This document shows, one piece after another, positions 9,909 to 18,977 of a DNA stretch of 45,770 nt. The stretch spans positions 1 through 45,770 of the forward strand of contig JAAZCI010000003.1 in the NCBI GenBank assembly GCA_012513365.1, written 5' to 3'. The translations under genes and the position numbers were made by a program. This DNA comes from Lysobacteraceae bacterium. GTDB taxonomy: Bacteria; Pseudomonadota; Gammaproteobacteria; Cardiobacteriales; Wohlfahrtiimonadaceae. The first letter of the stretch is position 1, and every line of letters begins with the position of its first letter. The notes beneath the pieces are model-generated. The model ran no database searches. It worked only from the letters and a program-made list of their open reading frames with translations, and was not told where the DNA came from.

Positions 9909-10445
9909 CTATTTTTTCTTAACTTCTTTCAATGAAACGATTTCATCAGCATAACGAACACCTTTACCTTTATAAGGCTCTGGTGGTCTGTAGGCTCTGA
10001 TTTTAGCAGCCACTTCACCGACTGCTTGCTTATCAACGCCACGGATGATGATTTCAGTTTGTGAAGGAGTTTCACAAGTAATACCTTGAGGCATCTCGTG
10101 CACTACTGGGTGAGAGAAACCTAAGGTTAAGTTTAACTTAGCACCTTGCGCTTGAGCACGGTAACCAACCCCGTTAAGGATTAATTTACGCTCGAAGCCT
10201 TCTGATACACCGACAATCATGTTGTTCACGAGTGAACGCATGGTACCCGCAATTGCGTAGTTACCTTTGGTTTGCGCTAAATCTGGAACGATACGAAGCT
10301 CGCCACCATCTTGCTCAATCCCTACAGCTGAATGAAGCTGAAGACTAATTTCGCCTTTAGCACCCTTCACTTGAACATTGTTTCCTGCTATTTTTACTTC
10401 AACACCGGCAGGTACGGGAATCACTTGTTTTGCTACGCGTGACAT
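9909..10445 (-). CDS. rplF: 50S ribosomal protein L6
   Basis: Large-subunit protein next to the sarcin-ricin loop and the factor-binding site. The product has 178 residues (E. coli 177) with the two repeated L6 folds. The first half contains [18 protein letters not shown]. The second ends with the signature region [19 protein letters not shown]. It lies 19 bases after rpsH and upstream of rplR, in normal spc order. Confidence 0.98.
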   Translation of the reverse strand: MSRVAKQVIPVPAGVEVKIAGNNVQVKGAKGEISLQLHSAVGIEQDGGELRIVPDLAQTKGNYAIAGTMRSLVNNMIVGVSEGFERKLILNGVGYRAQAQGAKLNLTLGFSHPVVHEMPQGITCETPSQTEIIIRGVDKQAVGEVAAKIRAYRPPEPYKGKGVRYADEIVSLKEVKKK

Positions 10446-10464
10446 ATCTATTCCCCTTTAAAGA

Positions 10465-10863
10465 TTAAGCAACCACACACACTACTTCACCACCAAGTGA
10501 AAGTGAGCGTGCTTTATGGTCAGTCATTACCCCATGAGATGTAGAAACGATCGCGATACCTAAACCACCTAATACTGATGGAAGGCTGTTTTTGTCACGA
10601 TAGATTCTTAAGCTTGGTTTACTTACGCGCTCAATCATCTCGATTACAGGTTTGTTAAGGTAGTATTTAAGTTTTACTACTAATGCTTTAGTAGCAGGCT
10701 TATCACCTTCAACTTTAAAGTCTTCGATATATCCTTCGTCAAGCAATACTTGTGCGATTGATTCTTTCATTTTTGAGAAAGGAATAGATACTACTACTTT
10801 CTCCGCAGCTTGTGCGTTTCTGATGCGTGTTAGCATATCAGAAATTGGATCATGCATACTCAT
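10465..10863 (-). CDS. rpsH: 30S ribosomal protein S8
   Basis: Primary 16S rRNA binder in the central domain (helix 21). In E. coli it also represses the spc operon by binding mRNA near the rplE start. The product has 132 residues (E. coli 130), beginning [18 protein letters not shown] and containing the C-terminal [18 protein letters not shown]-binding region. A hairpin upstream of rplE (11761-11800) could be its mRNA target here. Confidence 0.98.
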   Translation of the reverse strand: MSMHDPISDMLTRIRNAQAAEKVVVSIPFSKMKESIAQVLLDEGYIEDFKVEGDKPATKALVVKLKYYLNKPVIEMIERVSKPSLRIYRDKNSLPSVLGGLGIAIVSTSHGVMTDHKARSLSLGGEVVCVVA

Positions 10864-10880
10864 TCGTATTCTCCCTTATC

Positions 10881-11186
10881 CTACCAGCTTGATTTTCTTA
10901 AACCAGGAATGTCACCACGCATGGTGATTTCACGTAATTTGTTACGGCCTAAACCGAACTTACGATATACACCGTGTGGGCGCCCTGTAATGCTACAACG
11001 TCTTTGACGACGGATAGGTGAAGAATCGCGAGGCAATTTCTGTAATGCGAACATTGCTGCTTCTTTTTCTTCCATAGTAGCGTCTTCACTACTAATGATT
11101 TTTTTTAATTCTTCGCGCTTTTCAGCGTACTTAGCTACGAGCTCAGTACGCTTATTTTCGCGATTAATCATTGATACTTTAGCCAT
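10881..11186 (-). CDS. rpsN: 30S ribosomal protein S14 (long, zinc-free type)
   Basis: Small-subunit head protein. At 101 residues it is the long form with a single cysteine and no CXXC pairs, so it does not bind zinc. The C-terminal block [17 protein letters not shown] and the end [18 protein letters not shown] are diagnostic. This form is usual in proteobacteria. It lies between rplE and rpsH with short spacers of 17 bases on each side. Confidence 0.98.
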   Translation of the reverse strand: MAKVSMINRENKRTELVAKYAEKREELKKIISSEDATMEEKEAAMFALQKLPRDSSPIRRQRRCSITGRPHGVYRKFGLGRNKLREITMRGDIPGLRKSSW

Positions 11187-11203
11187 AAAATCCTACTTTA
11201 AAA

Positions 11204-11746
11204 TTAATTGCGGAAAGGAAAGTTAAAAGCACTTAGAAGAGCTTTTGCTTCCTCGTCTGTCTTAGCGGTAGTTGTAATACTAATATCCATACCGCGCATA
11301 GCATCTACTTTTTCGTATTCGATTTCTGGGAATACGATTTGCTCTTTAAGACCGAAGCTATAGTTTCCTTGACCATCAAACGATTTACCATTAACACCAC
11401 GGAAGTCTCTTACGCGTGGTAAAGAAATGTTGATCAATCTATCTAAGAATTCATACATAGTTGATCTTCTGAGGGTGGTTTTACAACCAACCGGCCAGCC
11501 ATCACGAATTTTAAATCCTGCAACTGACTTTTTCGATAAAGTAATTTGCGCTTTTTGCCCTGCAATAGCAGTCATATCAGCAACAGCATTATCCATTACT
11601 TTTCTATCAAGCACAGCTTCACCTACACCCATATTGAGCGTAATTTTAGTGATTTTTGGCACTTCCATAGGGTTTTTGTAGCCAAATTGCTCTACTAATT
11701 TTGGCACTACGATCTCGTCGTAGTATTGTTTCAATCTTGCTTTCAT
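11204..11746 (-). CDS. rplE: 50S ribosomal protein L5
   Basis: Central protuberance protein that binds 5S rRNA and contacts P-site tRNA and S13. The core [16 protein letters not shown] and the late [17 protein letters not shown] are conserved. The frame is open 45 bases further upstream, but the ATG at 11746 is preceded by GAGG with six bases of spacing and gives 180 residues (E. coli 179). The 104-base gap to rplX is unusually long for this operon and holds two hairpins, one ending just before the ribosome binding site. Confidence 0.97.
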   Translation of the reverse strand: MKARLKQYYDEIVVPKLVEQFGYKNPMEVPKITKITLNMGVGEAVLDRKVMDNAVADMTAIAGQKAQITLSKKSVAGFKIRDGWPVGCKTTLRRSTMYEFLDRLINISLPRVRDFRGVNGKSFDGQGNYSFGLKEQIVFPEIEYEKVDAMRGMDISITTTAKTDEEAKALLSAFNFPFRN

Positions 11747-11760
11747 TTTTATCCTCAACA

Positions 11761-11800
11761 AATCACGGATATATCTTTTAATGCGATGCATCCTGTGATT
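11761..11800 (-). promoter_or_regulatory. Bulged hairpin upstream of rplE, candidate S8-binding site
   Basis: In the minus-strand RNA, AAUCAC-A-GGAU (11800-11790) pairs with AUCCGUGAUU (11770-11761). This gives ten base pairs with a single bulged A. The 3' arm ends four bases before the GAGG ribosome binding site of rplE. In E. coli S8 represses the spc operon through a bulged helix around the rplX-rplE junction that mimics its 16S site. Position and shape fit; I did not match the exact S8 core bases. Confidence 0.45.
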
Positions 11801-11820
11801 TTGCTATTAATCTTAAAAAG

Positions 11821-11861
11821 AAGCTGGCTATATTATCAAAGAATATCTAATTAGCCAACTT
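11821..11861 (-). terminator. Terminator-like hairpin over the rplX stop codon
   Basis: Minus-strand bases 11861-11852 and 11830-11821 form a ten-pair stem (one G-U) with a partly paired 21-base loop, followed by CTTTTTAAG. The 5' arm contains the last codons and stop of rplX. Because essential genes lie downstream it must be leaky, or be part of a regulatory fold with the next hairpin. Confidence 0.45.
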
Positions 11862-12186
11862 TTTTATTTGTTGATGCAAAGAAGCGCTCTCTAGTAACCG
11901 TTACTTTACCAGACTCGTCTTTTGTTTCGGTTACTTCGATTTTTACGCGATCACCCTTGTTGGTCTCTGGGTTGAAAAGCATAACGTTCGAAATATGAAT
12001 CAACATTTCTTTCTCAATTCGACCGCCTTCAATGCCCGCTTGTGGGTTAGGACGTTCGTGTTTAATTGAGCGATTCACACCGGAAACTAAAACTTTGTCT
12101 TCTTTCACTTGAAGAACGTGACCGCGTTGGCCTTTGCTCTTACCAGTGATTACAACAACTTCATCACCTTTACGGATTTTATTCAT
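11851..12186 (-). CDS. rplX: 50S ribosomal protein L24
   Basis: Assembly-initiating large-subunit protein that binds the 5' end of 23S rRNA and lies by the exit tunnel. The product has 111 residues (E. coli 104). The N-terminal KOW motif GDEVVVITGKSKGQRG is clear, followed by NRSIKHERPNPQAGIEGG. Its 3' end overlaps the stem of a terminator-like hairpin. It is the second gene of the spc operon. Confidence 0.98.
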   Translation of the reverse strand: MNKIRKGDEVVVITGKSKGQRGHVLQVKEDKVLVSGVNRSIKHERPNPQAGIEGGRIEKEMLIHISNVMLFNPETNKGDRVKIEVTETKDESGKVTVTRERFFASTNKKVG

Positions 12187-12200
12187 CTGAGTCTCTCCTA

Positions 12201-12569
12201 CTAGATTACTTCTGGAGCTAATGAAATAATTCTCATAAATTTATCACCGCGAAGCTCACGCGTAACGGGTCCAAAGATACGAGTACCAATTGGCTCAAAG
12301 TTATTGTTTAAAAGAACCGCAGCGTTTCCATCAAACTTAATTAAAGAACCATCTTGACGACGAATACCTTTACGAGTTCTAACTACTACTGCGTTGTAGA
12401 TCTCACCTTTTTTCGCACGTCCACGAGGAATCGCTTCTTTAACAGAAACTTTAATTACATCGCCAACACTTGCGTAACGGCGATGAGATCCCCCAAGTAC
12501 TTTGATACACATGAGTTTTCTAGCACCTGAGTTATCGGCCACATCCAAAATTGTTTGTGTCTGAATCAT
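12201..12569 (-). CDS. rplN: 50S ribosomal protein L14
   Basis: Large-subunit interface protein that forms a bridge with 16S helix 44 and is the docking site of the silencing factor RsfS. The product has 122 residues (E. coli 123), starting [18 protein letters not shown] and containing [20 protein letters not shown]. It is the first spc gene by E. coli convention. Here it follows rpsQ by only two bases, leaving no room for a separate spc promoter in the gap. Confidence 0.98.
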   Translation of the reverse strand: MIQTQTILDVADNSGARKLMCIKVLGGSHRRYASVGDVIKVSVKEAIPRGRAKKGEIYNAVVVRTRKGIRRQDGSLIKFDGNAAVLLNNNFEPIGTRIFGPVTRELRGDKFMRIISLAPEVI

Positions 12570-12571
12570 TT

Positions 12572-12841
12572 TTAACCTCTTGCTGCTTCAATCACTCGCA
12601 CCAATTTCCAAGATTTATTCTTAGAAAGTGGACGAACTTGTTTAATCTCAACGATATCCCCAATGTTACAGCTGTTCTCTTCGTCGTGCGCAAGGAACTT
12701 GGTTGAACGCTTAACGTATTTTTCATAAAGCTTATGCTTCATTAAACGCTCAACATAAACTGTAATTGTTTTATCCATTTTGTTGGATACCACTTTACCT
12801 GTTACAGTACGTTCTACTTTGTTTTGCTCTGCAGTCGCCAT
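12572..12841 (-). CDS. rpsQ: 30S ribosomal protein S17
   Basis: OB-fold small-subunit protein binding the 5' domain of 16S rRNA. The product has 89 residues (E. coli 84). Typical segments are [18 protein letters not shown] and the [17 protein letters not shown] region near the end. Its ATG overlaps the rpmC stop codon by one base (TAATG), so translation is probably coupled. It is the last gene of the S10 operon. Confidence 0.98.
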   Translation of the reverse strand: MATAEQNKVERTVTGKVVSNKMDKTITVYVERLMKHKLYEKYVKRSTKFLAHDEENSCNIGDIVEIKQVRPLSKNKSWKLVRVIEAARG

Positions 12842-13053
12842 TATTTCTCTCCCGCCTCAGCTTTATCATTTAACACGTGATTAATTCTTGCGATCTCACG
12901 ACGATTTTCTTTGAACTGATGTGGTTTAGTTAGCTGACCAGTTGCTTTTTGCATACGCAAATTGAACAATCCACGCTGTAACTCTACTCTTGTTTCTCTC
13001 AATTCTTCGACTGATTTCTCTCTTAATTGAGATGCTTTTGTCATTTTACTCAT
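12841..13053 (-). CDS. rpmC: 50S ribosomal protein L29
   Basis: Helical large-subunit protein next to L23 at the tunnel exit, part of the docking site for trigger factor and SRP. The product has 70 residues (E. coli 63). The family hallmarks [14 protein letters not shown] and [13 protein letters not shown] are present. Start at 13053 is preferred over the ATG three codons later because AGGA lies about seven bases upstream. It overlaps rpsQ by one base and follows rplP by 17. Confidence 0.97.
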   Translation of the reverse strand: MSKMTKASQLREKSVEELRETRVELQRGLFNLRMQKATGQLTKPHQFKENRREIARINHVLNDKAEAGEK

Positions 13054-13070
13054 TTCAATTCCTACTTAAC

Positions 13071-13484
13071 TTAAAGAACTGTACGCTCAGCAAAAGCAGT
13101 CTTAACTGATAGCTTCGCAGATGCTAATCTAAATGCTTCACGAGCCACTTCTTCAGTCACACCTTCGATCTCGAATAATACGCGACCTGGTTGAACTTTC
13201 GCTACCCAAAACTCAACGTTACCTTTACCACTACCCATACGTACTTCTAGGGGTTTACCAGTGACTGGAACGTCTGGGAAAATACGGATATATACTTTAC
13301 CACCACGGCGAACGTAACGGTTAATAGCACGACGAGCGGCTTCGATTTGGCGCGCGGTAATTCTACCACACTCAGTTGCTTTAATACCAAATTCACCGAA
13401 GTCTACTTTGTTACCTGCAGCCGCAACACCACGGTTACGACCTTTACGCATTTTTCTAAATTTAGTTCGTTTAGGCTGCAACAT
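13071..13484 (-). CDS. rplP: 50S ribosomal protein L16
   Basis: Large-subunit protein near the A site and peptidyl-transferase centre, organising 23S rRNA for tRNA accommodation. The product has 137 residues (E. coli 136), starting [17 protein letters not shown]. It contains [20 protein letters not shown] and the conserved [16 protein letters not shown]. The start codon lies two bases after the rpsC stop codon, consistent with coupled translation. Confidence 0.98.
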   Translation of the reverse strand: MLQPKRTKFRKMRKGRNRGVAAAGNKVDFGEFGIKATECGRITARQIEAARRAINRYVRRGGKVYIRIFPDVPVTGKPLEVRMGSGKGNVEFWVAKVQPGRVLFEIEGVTEEVAREAFRLASAKLSVKTAFAERTVL

Positions 13485-13486
13485 AA

Positions 13487-14182
13487 CTATTCACCTTTCC
13501 TTCTGCTACTTCTTCTTTTACCTGCTTTAGGCTCTTCTTCATTGCTCGCTTGGTAATCAAAGACTTCGCCTTTGTAGATCCAAACTTTAACGCCTAAAAT
13601 CCCATAAGTTGTTAATGCTTCTGCTGTACCGTAATCGATATCAGCTCTGAAAGTGTGAAGCGGAACTTGACCTTCTCTGTACCACTCGGCACGAGCGATC
13701 TCAGCACCATTTAAACGGCCTGATACGTTCACACGAATACCTTCAGCACCCATACGCATTGTGTTCGTTACCGCACGGCGCATTGCACGACGGAACATTA
13801 CACGGCGCTCTAACTGCTGAGCAATTCCTTCAGCCACTAAATAAGCATCTAACTCAGGCTTTTTGATTTCTTGAATTGAAACGTGAACTGGGCAACCCAT
13901 CATGTCTGTCAATTCTTTTCTTAGCGCATCAATATCTTCACCTTTTTTCCCGATAACGATACCAGGACGTGCAGTGTGGATAATCACTTGAGCTGATTTA
14001 GAAGGACGAGTGATTTGAATTTTAGAAACCGCTGCGTTAGCAAGTTTTTTACGTAAGAATTCTCTCACTCTAAAATCGGATTCGACAAACTCAGGAAACT
14101 CTTGGCTCGTTGCATACCAACGTGAATTCCAGTCTTTTGAAATCCCTAAGCGAATACCGGTAGGATTAACTTTTTGACCCAT
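13487..14182 (-). CDS. rpsC: 30S ribosomal protein S3
   Basis: Small-subunit head protein lining the mRNA entry tunnel with helicase-like function together with S4 and S5. The product has 231 residues (E. coli 233). The N terminus is [20 protein letters not shown]. The KH RNA-binding domain includes [20 protein letters not shown] with its GKKG loop. The C-terminal domain ends in a basic tail, [11 protein letters not shown]. It follows rplV by 11 bases. Confidence 0.98.
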   Translation of the reverse strand: MGQKVNPTGIRLGISKDWNSRWYATSQEFPEFVESDFRVREFLRKKLANAAVSKIQITRPSKSAQVIIHTARPGIVIGKKGEDIDALRKELTDMMGCPVHVSIQEIKKPELDAYLVAEGIAQQLERRVMFRRAMRRAVTNTMRMGAEGIRVNVSGRLNGAEIARAEWYREGQVPLHTFRADIDYGTAEALTTYGILGVKVWIYKGEVFDYQASNEEEPKAGKRRSSRRKGE

Positions 14183-14193
14183 TTTCTCTACTC

Positions 14194-14532
14194 CTAATAA
14201 ACTTCGGCAACTGTAACAGTTATATGACTAGTTCTCTTAAGGATACGGTCACCACGGCCTTTAGCTCGTGCGCGCATTCTTTTAAGAGTAGGACCTTCGT
14301 CTACCATTACTGATTTAACTACAAGATTATCGATATCTGCACCGAAGTTATTTTCAGCGTTTTCCATTGAAGACACTAAAACTTTAGCCATAATCTCTGC
14401 AGCTTTTTTATCGCTGAATTTTAAGATAGTGAGTGCTTTCTCAACTGGGAGACCTCTCACCTGATCTGCCACTAAACGCGCTTTCTGAGGAGAAATTCGC
14501 GCATGGCGATGTACTGCTCTTGACTCAACCAT
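14194..14532 (-). CDS. rplV: 50S ribosomal protein L22
   Basis: Large-subunit protein whose beta-hairpin lines the exit tunnel beside L4, a known site of macrolide-resistance changes. The product has 112 residues (E. coli 110), with the start region [19 protein letters not shown] and the hairpin segment [17 protein letters not shown]. The tunnel loop looks normal with no deletion. It lies 10 bases after rpsS. Confidence 0.98.
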   Translation of the reverse strand: MVESRAVHRHARISPQKARLVADQVRGLPVEKALTILKFSDKKAAEIMAKVLVSSMENAENNFGADIDNLVVKSVMVDEGPTLKRMRARAKGRGDRILKRTSHITVTVAEVY

Positions 14533-14542
14533 TTTCTACCTC

Positions 14543-14815
14543 CTAACGTGCTTTCTTGTCTGCGGCATGACCACGGAATGTACGCGTAATCGCGAACTCA
14601 CCGAGTTTATGACCGATCATATTTTCTGTGATTAAAATAGGCACATGGATTTTACCGTTGTGCACTGCGATTGTAAGACCAATCATCTCTGGAAATACCA
14701 TTGAACGACGTGACCAAGTTTTGATTGGTTTACGGCTTTTAGATTCAATTGCTTCCTCTACCTTTTTAAGTAGATGATGATCGATAAATGGACCTTTCTT
14801 TATAGAACGTGGCAT
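14543..14815 (-). CDS. rpsS: 30S ribosomal protein S19
   Basis: Small-subunit head protein that pairs with S13 near the A-site finger. The product has 90 residues (E. coli 92). It begins [20 protein letters not shown] and contains the diagnostic [16 protein letters not shown] and [17 protein letters not shown]. It sits between rplB and rplV in standard S10-operon order. Confidence 0.98.
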   Translation of the reverse strand: MPRSIKKGPFIDHHLLKKVEEAIESKSRKPIKTWSRRSMVFPEMIGLTIAVHNGKIHVPILITENMIGHKLGEFAITRTFRGHAADKKAR

Positions 14816-14837
14816 ATTTTACCCTTTATCTGATTAA

Positions 14838-15662
14838 TTAGCGTGTACGACGACGAACAATATATTTGTCAGTACGCTTGTTAGTACGTGTTTTGTAACC
14901 TTTAGTAGGTTGACCCCAAGGTGTAACTGGGTGACGACCACCTGAAGTTCGGCCTTCACCACCACCGTGCGGGTGATCTACCGGGTTCATCGCAGCACCG
15001 CGAGTTTGAGGACGAATCCCTCTCCAACGGTTAGCACCTGCTTTACCAAGAACACGCAAGCTGTGTTCGCCGTTGCTTACTGTTCCGATTGTAGCTTTAC
15101 AATCTGAGTGAACACGACGGACTTCACCTGAACGAAGACGAATTGTTGAGTACTCACCTTCTTTCGCTACTAATTGAACCGAAGCCCCTGCTGAACGAGC
15201 TAATTGCGCGCCTTTACCAGGTTTCATTTCGATACAGTGAATAGTCGAACCGATTGGGATGTTACGTAAAGGTAACGCGTTACCTGTACGGATCGGTGCG
15301 TTTGCACCTGAGAATACAACGTCACCTGCTTTTAATTTTGCAGGCGCAATTACGTAGCGACGCTCACCATCGGTGTAGCATAGAAGAGCGATATGAGCTG
15401 ATCGGTTAGGATCGTACTCGATTCTTTCTACTTTCGCTGGAATGTTGTCTTTATCACGTTTGAAGTCAATTACGCGGTAATGTTGTTTATGACCACCACC
15501 TCTGTGACGAGATGTGATACGACCTGCGTTGTTACGACCACCTGTGCTGCTTTTACCTTCGAGAAGGCCTGCGAAAGGTTTACCTTTGTGTAAACCTTCA
15601 ACTTTAACTTCGATTAAAGAACGACGTCCAGGCGATGTTGGTTTTGCTTTTTTAATACTCAT
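14838..15662 (-). CDS. rplB: 50S ribosomal protein L2
   Basis: One of the largest and most conserved 50S proteins, needed for subunit association and close to the peptidyl-transferase centre. The product has 274 residues (E. coli 273). The signature [20 protein letters not shown], including the functionally important histidine, is intact. The tail is typically basic ([11 protein letters not shown]). Its ATG overlaps the rplW stop codon by one base, indicating coupled translation. Confidence 0.98.
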   Translation of the reverse strand: MSIKKAKPTSPGRRSLIEVKVEGLHKGKPFAGLLEGKSSTGGRNNAGRITSRHRGGGHKQHYRVIDFKRDKDNIPAKVERIEYDPNRSAHIALLCYTDGERRYVIAPAKLKAGDVVFSGANAPIRTGNALPLRNIPIGSTIHCIEMKPGKGAQLARSAGASVQLVAKEGEYSTIRLRSGEVRRVHSDCKATIGTVSNGEHSLRVLGKAGANRWRGIRPQTRGAAMNPVDHPHGGGEGRTSGGRHPVTPWGQPTKGYKTRTNKRTDKYIVRRRTR

Positions 15663-15970
15663 TACATCTCACCTAAAAAATCAATAGTTTCTGAACCTTC
15701 TTCAAGAGTGACATAGGCTTTTTTCCAGTCTTGTCTTTTTCCTGAGAAACGGCCGAACATTTTGCTCTTACCTTTTTGATTAAGAACTTTAACATCAACA
15801 ACTTTTACATTGAACATTAATTCAACAGCGTCTTTAATTTCGTTCTTGTTCGCGCTTTTAAGCACTTTAAAGGTTACTTGATTGCTGTCCTCCTCAAGAC
15901 GTGCAGTTTTTTCTGACACGTGAGGCGCAAGAATCACTTTCATTAATCTTTCGTTTGTGCTGATACTCAT
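15662..15970 (-). CDS. rplW: 50S ribosomal protein L23
   Basis: Tunnel-exit protein that docks trigger factor and the signal recognition particle. The conserved segments [18 protein letters not shown] and [16 protein letters not shown] are present. The ATG at 15970 has AAGGAG eight bases upstream and gives 102 residues (E. coli 100). An in-frame GTG at 15979 directly abuts that site and is rejected. The ATG overlaps the last codons of rplD, and the stop overlaps the rplB start. Confidence 0.97.
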   Translation of the reverse strand: MSISTNERLMKVILAPHVSEKTARLEEDSNQVTFKVLKSANKNEIKDAVELMFNVKVVDVKVLNQKGKSKMFGRFSGKRQDWKKAYVTLEEGSETIDFLGEM

Positions 15971-16575
15971 GCTAAACACTCCTTAATTGACTCAAGTGCA
16001 GGTTTTGTCATGACAACTTTTTCAGCGCCAACTAAGCTAGCAGGATCCACGATTGATGCTTCGATCGTGTAAACGTTTGGCACGTTTCTCGCGCTTAAGA
16101 AGAGATTATAATCTACAGCTTCAGTTACAACTAAAACTTTGTTGCCCGCAACGCCAAGCTCTTCTAATTTTGCTACGAATTGTTTAGTTTTTGGCTCAGC
16201 CATTGTCAACTCTTCAACAACAACTAAACGCTCAGAACGGATTAATTCAGACAAAATGTTGAGCATTGCTGCACGATACATTTTACGGTTTACTTTTTGA
16301 GACCAATCTTGAGGTCTTGCAGCGAATGTTACCCCACCGCCTCTCCAAATTGGGTTTTGCGCTGTACCAACGCGAGCACGACCTGTGCCTTTTTGTCTCC
16401 ATGGTTTTGCACCACTTCCACGAACGTCTGCACGGCTTTTTTGAGCTCTAGTACCCGCACGGCTACCTGCTAAGAACGCAGTTACTACTTGATGAATCAA
16501 GGCTTCGTTATATTCGCGCGCAAATAATGAGCTATCTAATTGTACGGGTGTTCCCCCTACTACTTGAATTTCCAT
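15967..16575 (-). CDS. rplD: 50S ribosomal protein L4
   Basis: Large-subunit protein with an extended loop lining the exit tunnel. In E. coli it also represses its own operon through the S10 leader. The product has 202 residues (E. coli 201), with the loop region [19 protein letters not shown] intact. The start codon overlaps the rplC stop codon by one base. Whether L4 autoregulates here is unknown, as the message upstream of rpsJ is shared with tuf. Confidence 0.98.
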   Translation of the reverse strand: MEIQVVGGTPVQLDSSLFAREYNEALIHQVVTAFLAGSRAGTRAQKSRADVRGSGAKPWRQKGTGRARVGTAQNPIWRGGGVTFAARPQDWSQKVNRKMYRAAMLNILSELIRSERLVVVEELTMAEPKTKQFVAKLEELGVAGNKVLVVTEAVDYNLFLSARNVPNVYTIEASIVDPASLVGAEKVVMTKPALESIKECLA

Positions 16576-17228
16576 TACGCTTTACCTCTTTTAATTTTAA
16601 CCGCTGGGCTTACGACAACATTTGAGCCTTTAGGTCCTGGAATTGCACCTTTAATTAAGAGCAGATTGCGGTCTGCATCTACGGATACAATTTCAAGGTT
16701 TTGCGTTGTTCTTCTCACCGCACCCATATGACCGGTCATTTTTTTACCTTTAAATACTCGACCAGGATCCTGACATTGTCCGATAGAACCAGGAACTCTG
16801 TGAGAAACGGAGTTACCGTGAGTATTTCTTTGCGCAGTAAAGTTATGGCGTTTAATTGTACCCGCATAACCTTTACCTTGAGTGATGCCTGAAACATCTA
16901 CTTTTTGACCTACTTCAAAGAGAGCTACGTTTAATTCTTGTGCAAGTTCGAATCCTTCGATTTCTGCACTGTCAACACGGAATTCCCATAAAGCGCGGCC
17001 ACCCTCAACATTTGCTTTCGCAAAGTGAGCATCTTGTGCTTTATTTTTTTTGCTTTTTAAAGTTTTACCCACTGCAACTTGGATTGCGGTATAACCATCA
17101 ATCGCATCAGTTTTGATTTGGGTAATTTGATTCGCATCAACTTCAACTACAGTAACAGCTTGAGCACGGCCATCTTCGCCGAATACTCTGCTCATTCCTA
17201 GTTTTTTTCCAATTAATCCAACTGCCAT
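16575..17228 (-). CDS. rplC: 50S ribosomal protein L3
   Basis: Early-assembly large-subunit protein whose loop approaches the peptidyl-transferase centre. The product has 217 residues (E. coli 209), beginning [16 protein letters not shown]. The central stretch [20 protein letters not shown] includes the glutamine that PrmB methylates in E. coli. It lies 74 bases after rpsJ; that gap contains a short hairpin (17270-17286). Confidence 0.98.
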   Translation of the reverse strand: MAVGLIGKKLGMSRVFGEDGRAQAVTVVEVDANQITQIKTDAIDGYTAIQVAVGKTLKSKKNKAQDAHFAKANVEGGRALWEFRVDSAEIEGFELAQELNVALFEVGQKVDVSGITQGKGYAGTIKRHNFTAQRNTHGNSVSHRVPGSIGQCQDPGRVFKGKKMTGHMGAVRRTTQNLEIVSVDADRNLLLIKGAIPGPKGSNVVVSPAVKIKRGKA

Positions 17229-17269
17229 TTTAATACCTCAATTTTAAATAAATTGTTAACTTACGAGAG

Positions 17270-17286
17270 GAAGGTTGGCGACCTTC
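17270..17286 (-). other. Short hairpin between rpsJ and rplC
   Basis: GAAGGT (17270-17275) and ACCTTC (17281-17286) form a perfect six-pair stem with a five-base loop. It lies 16 bases past the rpsJ stop codon and is not followed by a U run, so it is unlikely to terminate. A structural or processing role is possible. Confidence 0.3.
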
Positions 17287-17302
17287 ATCGCAGCAAATTA
17301 AC

Positions 17303-17614
17303 TTAACCTAATTTAATTTGCACATCAACACCAGCAGCAAGGTCGAGCTTCATTAAAGCATCAACTGTTTTGTCTGTAGGGTTGACAATATCCATTAAAC
17401 GCTTGTGCGTTCTGAGTTCATACTGATCTCGAGCATCTTTATTAACATGTGGAGAGGTTAACACAGTGAAACGCTCGTGCTTGATTGGTAAAGGAATTGG
17501 ACCTTTAACCTGTGCACCAGTACGTTTTGCTGTTTCAACGATCTCTTTTGCTGACTGATCGATTAAACGATAGTCGAATGCTTTTAGACGTATTCTGATT
17601 CTTTGATTATCCAT
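17303..17614 (-). CDS. rpsJ: 30S ribosomal protein S10 (NusE)
   Basis: Small-subunit head protein that doubles as NusE, the partner of NusB in boxA-dependent antitermination. The 103 residues match E. coli length and the sequence is strongly conserved ([18 protein letters not shown], then [15 protein letters not shown]). The open frame reaches 17650, but the ATG at 17614 is preceded by GAGAG and gives the family length. It follows tuf after a hairpin, and a boxA-like element precedes tuf, so this NusE gene may lie under NusE-dependent control. Confidence 0.98.
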   Translation of the reverse strand: MDNQRIRIRLKAFDYRLIDQSAKEIVETAKRTGAQVKGPIPLPIKHERFTVLTSPHVNKDARDQYELRTHKRLMDIVNPTDKTVDALMKLDLAAGVDVQIKLG

Positions 17615-17638
17615 ACTTCTCTCATTTCTTGAAAATCG

Positions 17639-17664
17639 AGAGCACCCCACTATCGGGATGCTCT
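17639..17664 (-). other. Hairpin between tuf and rpsJ
   Basis: A ten-pair stem (AGAGCATCCC with GGGGTGCTCT on the minus strand, one G-U) closes a six-base loop. It starts 13 bases after the tuf stop codon. It is followed only by CGATTTTC, so it would be a weak terminator at most. It could act as an attenuator or processing site that sets tuf above the ribosomal genes. Confidence 0.45.
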
Positions 17665-17677
17665 GAAGGAAATAAAC

Positions 17678-18868
17678 TTATTTAATTACCTTAGCAACAA
17701 CACCAGCACCAACAGTACGGCCACCTTCACGGATTGCGAAGCGTAAGCCTTCTGCCATTGCGATTGGGTTGATTAACTCAACAACCATTTTAATGTTATC
17801 ACCAGGCATTACCATCTCAACGCCCTCAGGAAGCTCACAAGCACCTGTTACGTCAGTTGTACGGAAATAGAATTGTGGACGATAACCTTTGAAGAACGGA
17901 GTATGACGACCACCTTCGTCTTTAGAAAGGACGTAAACTTCTGCTTCAAATTGTGTATGGGGAGTGATTGTGCCGGGTTTAGCAAGAACTTGTCCGCGCT
18001 CAACATCTTCACGACGAGTACCACGAAGAAGAACACCAACGTTATCTCCTGCGCGACCTTCATCAAGAAGTTTACGGAACATTTCAACACCTGTACAGGT
18101 TGATTTCTGAGTATCGCGGATACCAACGATCTCAACTTCTTCACCTGCTTTAAGAATACCTGTTTCAATACGACCGGTTACAACTGTACCACGACCTGAG
18201 ATTGAGAACACGTCTTCGATAGGCATAAGGAAAGGTTTATCGATTTCACGCACTGGCTCTGGAATCCATGCGTCTAATGATTCGATAAGTTTTTTGATTG
18301 CAGGTACACCGATTTCAGACTGGTCGCCTTCGATCGCTTTAAGTGCAGAACCTACAATTACTGGAGTATCATCGCCAGGGAAATCATATTCGTTAAGAAG
18401 ATCACGAACTTCCATCTCAACAAGTTCGATCAACTCAGCATCATCAACCATATCTGCTTTGTTTAAGAAAACAAGAATATATGGAACACCTACTTGGCGT
18501 GATAATAAGATGTGCTCACGAGTTTGTGGCATAGGACCATCTGCAGCTGAACATACGAGAATCGCTCCGTCCATTTGCGCAGCACCAGTGATCATGTTTT
18601 TAACATAGTCAGCGTGTCCTGGGCAGTCTACGTGTGCGTAGTGGCGATTAGGTGATTCATATTCAACGTGTGAAGTTGAGATTGTGATACCACGCTCTCT
18701 CTCTTCTGGTGCGTTATCGATTTGATCGTACGCACGGATATCTCCACCGTATTCTTCAGCACCAACCTTCGTTAATGCAGCAGTTAAGGTAGTTTTACCA
18801 TGGTCAACGTGACCAATTGTACCCACGTTTACGTGTGGTTTATTACGACTAAAAGTTTCCTTTGACAT
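17678..18868 (-). CDS. tuf: Elongation factor Tu
   Basis: GTPase that delivers aminoacyl-tRNA to the ribosome. The product has 396 residues (E. coli 394). The P-loop GHVDHGKT is at about 18-25, followed by [20 protein letters not shown] and the NKAD guanine-specificity motif. The frame is open to 18907, but the ATG at 18868 is preceded by GGGG and gives the invariant N terminus [20 protein letters not shown]. It is separated from fusA by a terminator-like hairpin, an embedded candidate promoter and a boxA-like sequence, so its expression is probably partly uncoupled from the str operon. Confidence 0.99.
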   Translation of the reverse strand: MSKETFSRNKPHVNVGTIGHVDHGKTTLTAALTKVGAEEYGGDIRAYDQIDNAPEERERGITISTSHVEYESPNRHYAHVDCPGHADYVKNMITGAAQMDGAILVCSAADGPMPQTREHILLSRQVGVPYILVFLNKADMVDDAELIELVEMEVRDLLNEYDFPGDDTPVIVGSALKAIEGDQSEIGVPAIKKLIESLDAWIPEPVREIDKPFLMPIEDVFSISGRGTVVTGRIETGILKAGEEVEIVGIRDTQKSTCTGVEMFRKLLDEGRAGDNVGVLLRGTRREDVERGQVLAKPGTITPHTQFEAEVYVLSKDEGGRHTPFFKGYRPQFYFRTTDVTGACELPEGVEMVMPGDNIKMVVELINPIAMAEGLRFAIREGGRTVGAGVVAKVIK

Positions 18869-18882
18869 TTTAATACCCCAAA

Positions 18883-18895
18883 TTGTTAAAGAGCT
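18883..18895 (-). promoter_or_regulatory. boxA-like antitermination element upstream of tuf
   Basis: The minus strand reads AGCTCTTTAACAA here. Starting one base in, GCTCTTTAACAATTT is identical to the boxA region of E. coli rrn leaders as I remember it; boxA binds NusB-NusE to resist Rho termination. It lies just past the U run of the fusA-tuf hairpin and 14 bases before the tuf start codon. Downstream lie tuf and the whole S10 operon, whose next gene encodes NusE. Confidence 0.6.
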
Positions 18896-18896
18896 A

Positions 18897-18927
18897 AAAA
18901 CAAGCACTACATTATAGTGCTTGTTTT
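18897..18927 (-). terminator. Terminator-like hairpin between fusA and tuf
   Basis: A perfect 13-pair stem (18927-18915 with 18909-18897) closes a five-base loop and runs into five U on the minus strand. It fits an intrinsic terminator or attenuator limiting read-through from the str operon into tuf and S10. A candidate -10 box lies across its 5' arm and loop, so RNA started there would lack the 5' arm. Confidence 0.75.
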
Positions 18928-18939
18928 AGATTTTGCAAA
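18911..18939 (-). promoter_or_regulatory. Candidate tuf promoter embedded in the hairpin
   Basis: On the minus strand TTTGCA (18939-18934, four of six), a 17-bp spacer and a perfect TATAAT (18916-18911) form a sigma70-like promoter. Initiation would fall near 18904 inside the hairpin's 3' arm. That yields a short leader that cannot form the terminator and has boxA close to its 5' end. The weak -35 keeps confidence moderate. Confidence 0.5.
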
Positions 18940-18977
18940 TATAATTTATTTTACAGCGTTAGTAATTAAGGATTTAA

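Noticed and set aside
11747-11791. Longer N terminus for L5 using upstream ATG 11791
   Set aside because: It would run through the candidate S8 hairpin, adds 15 residues absent from the family, and lacks the well-placed GAGG.
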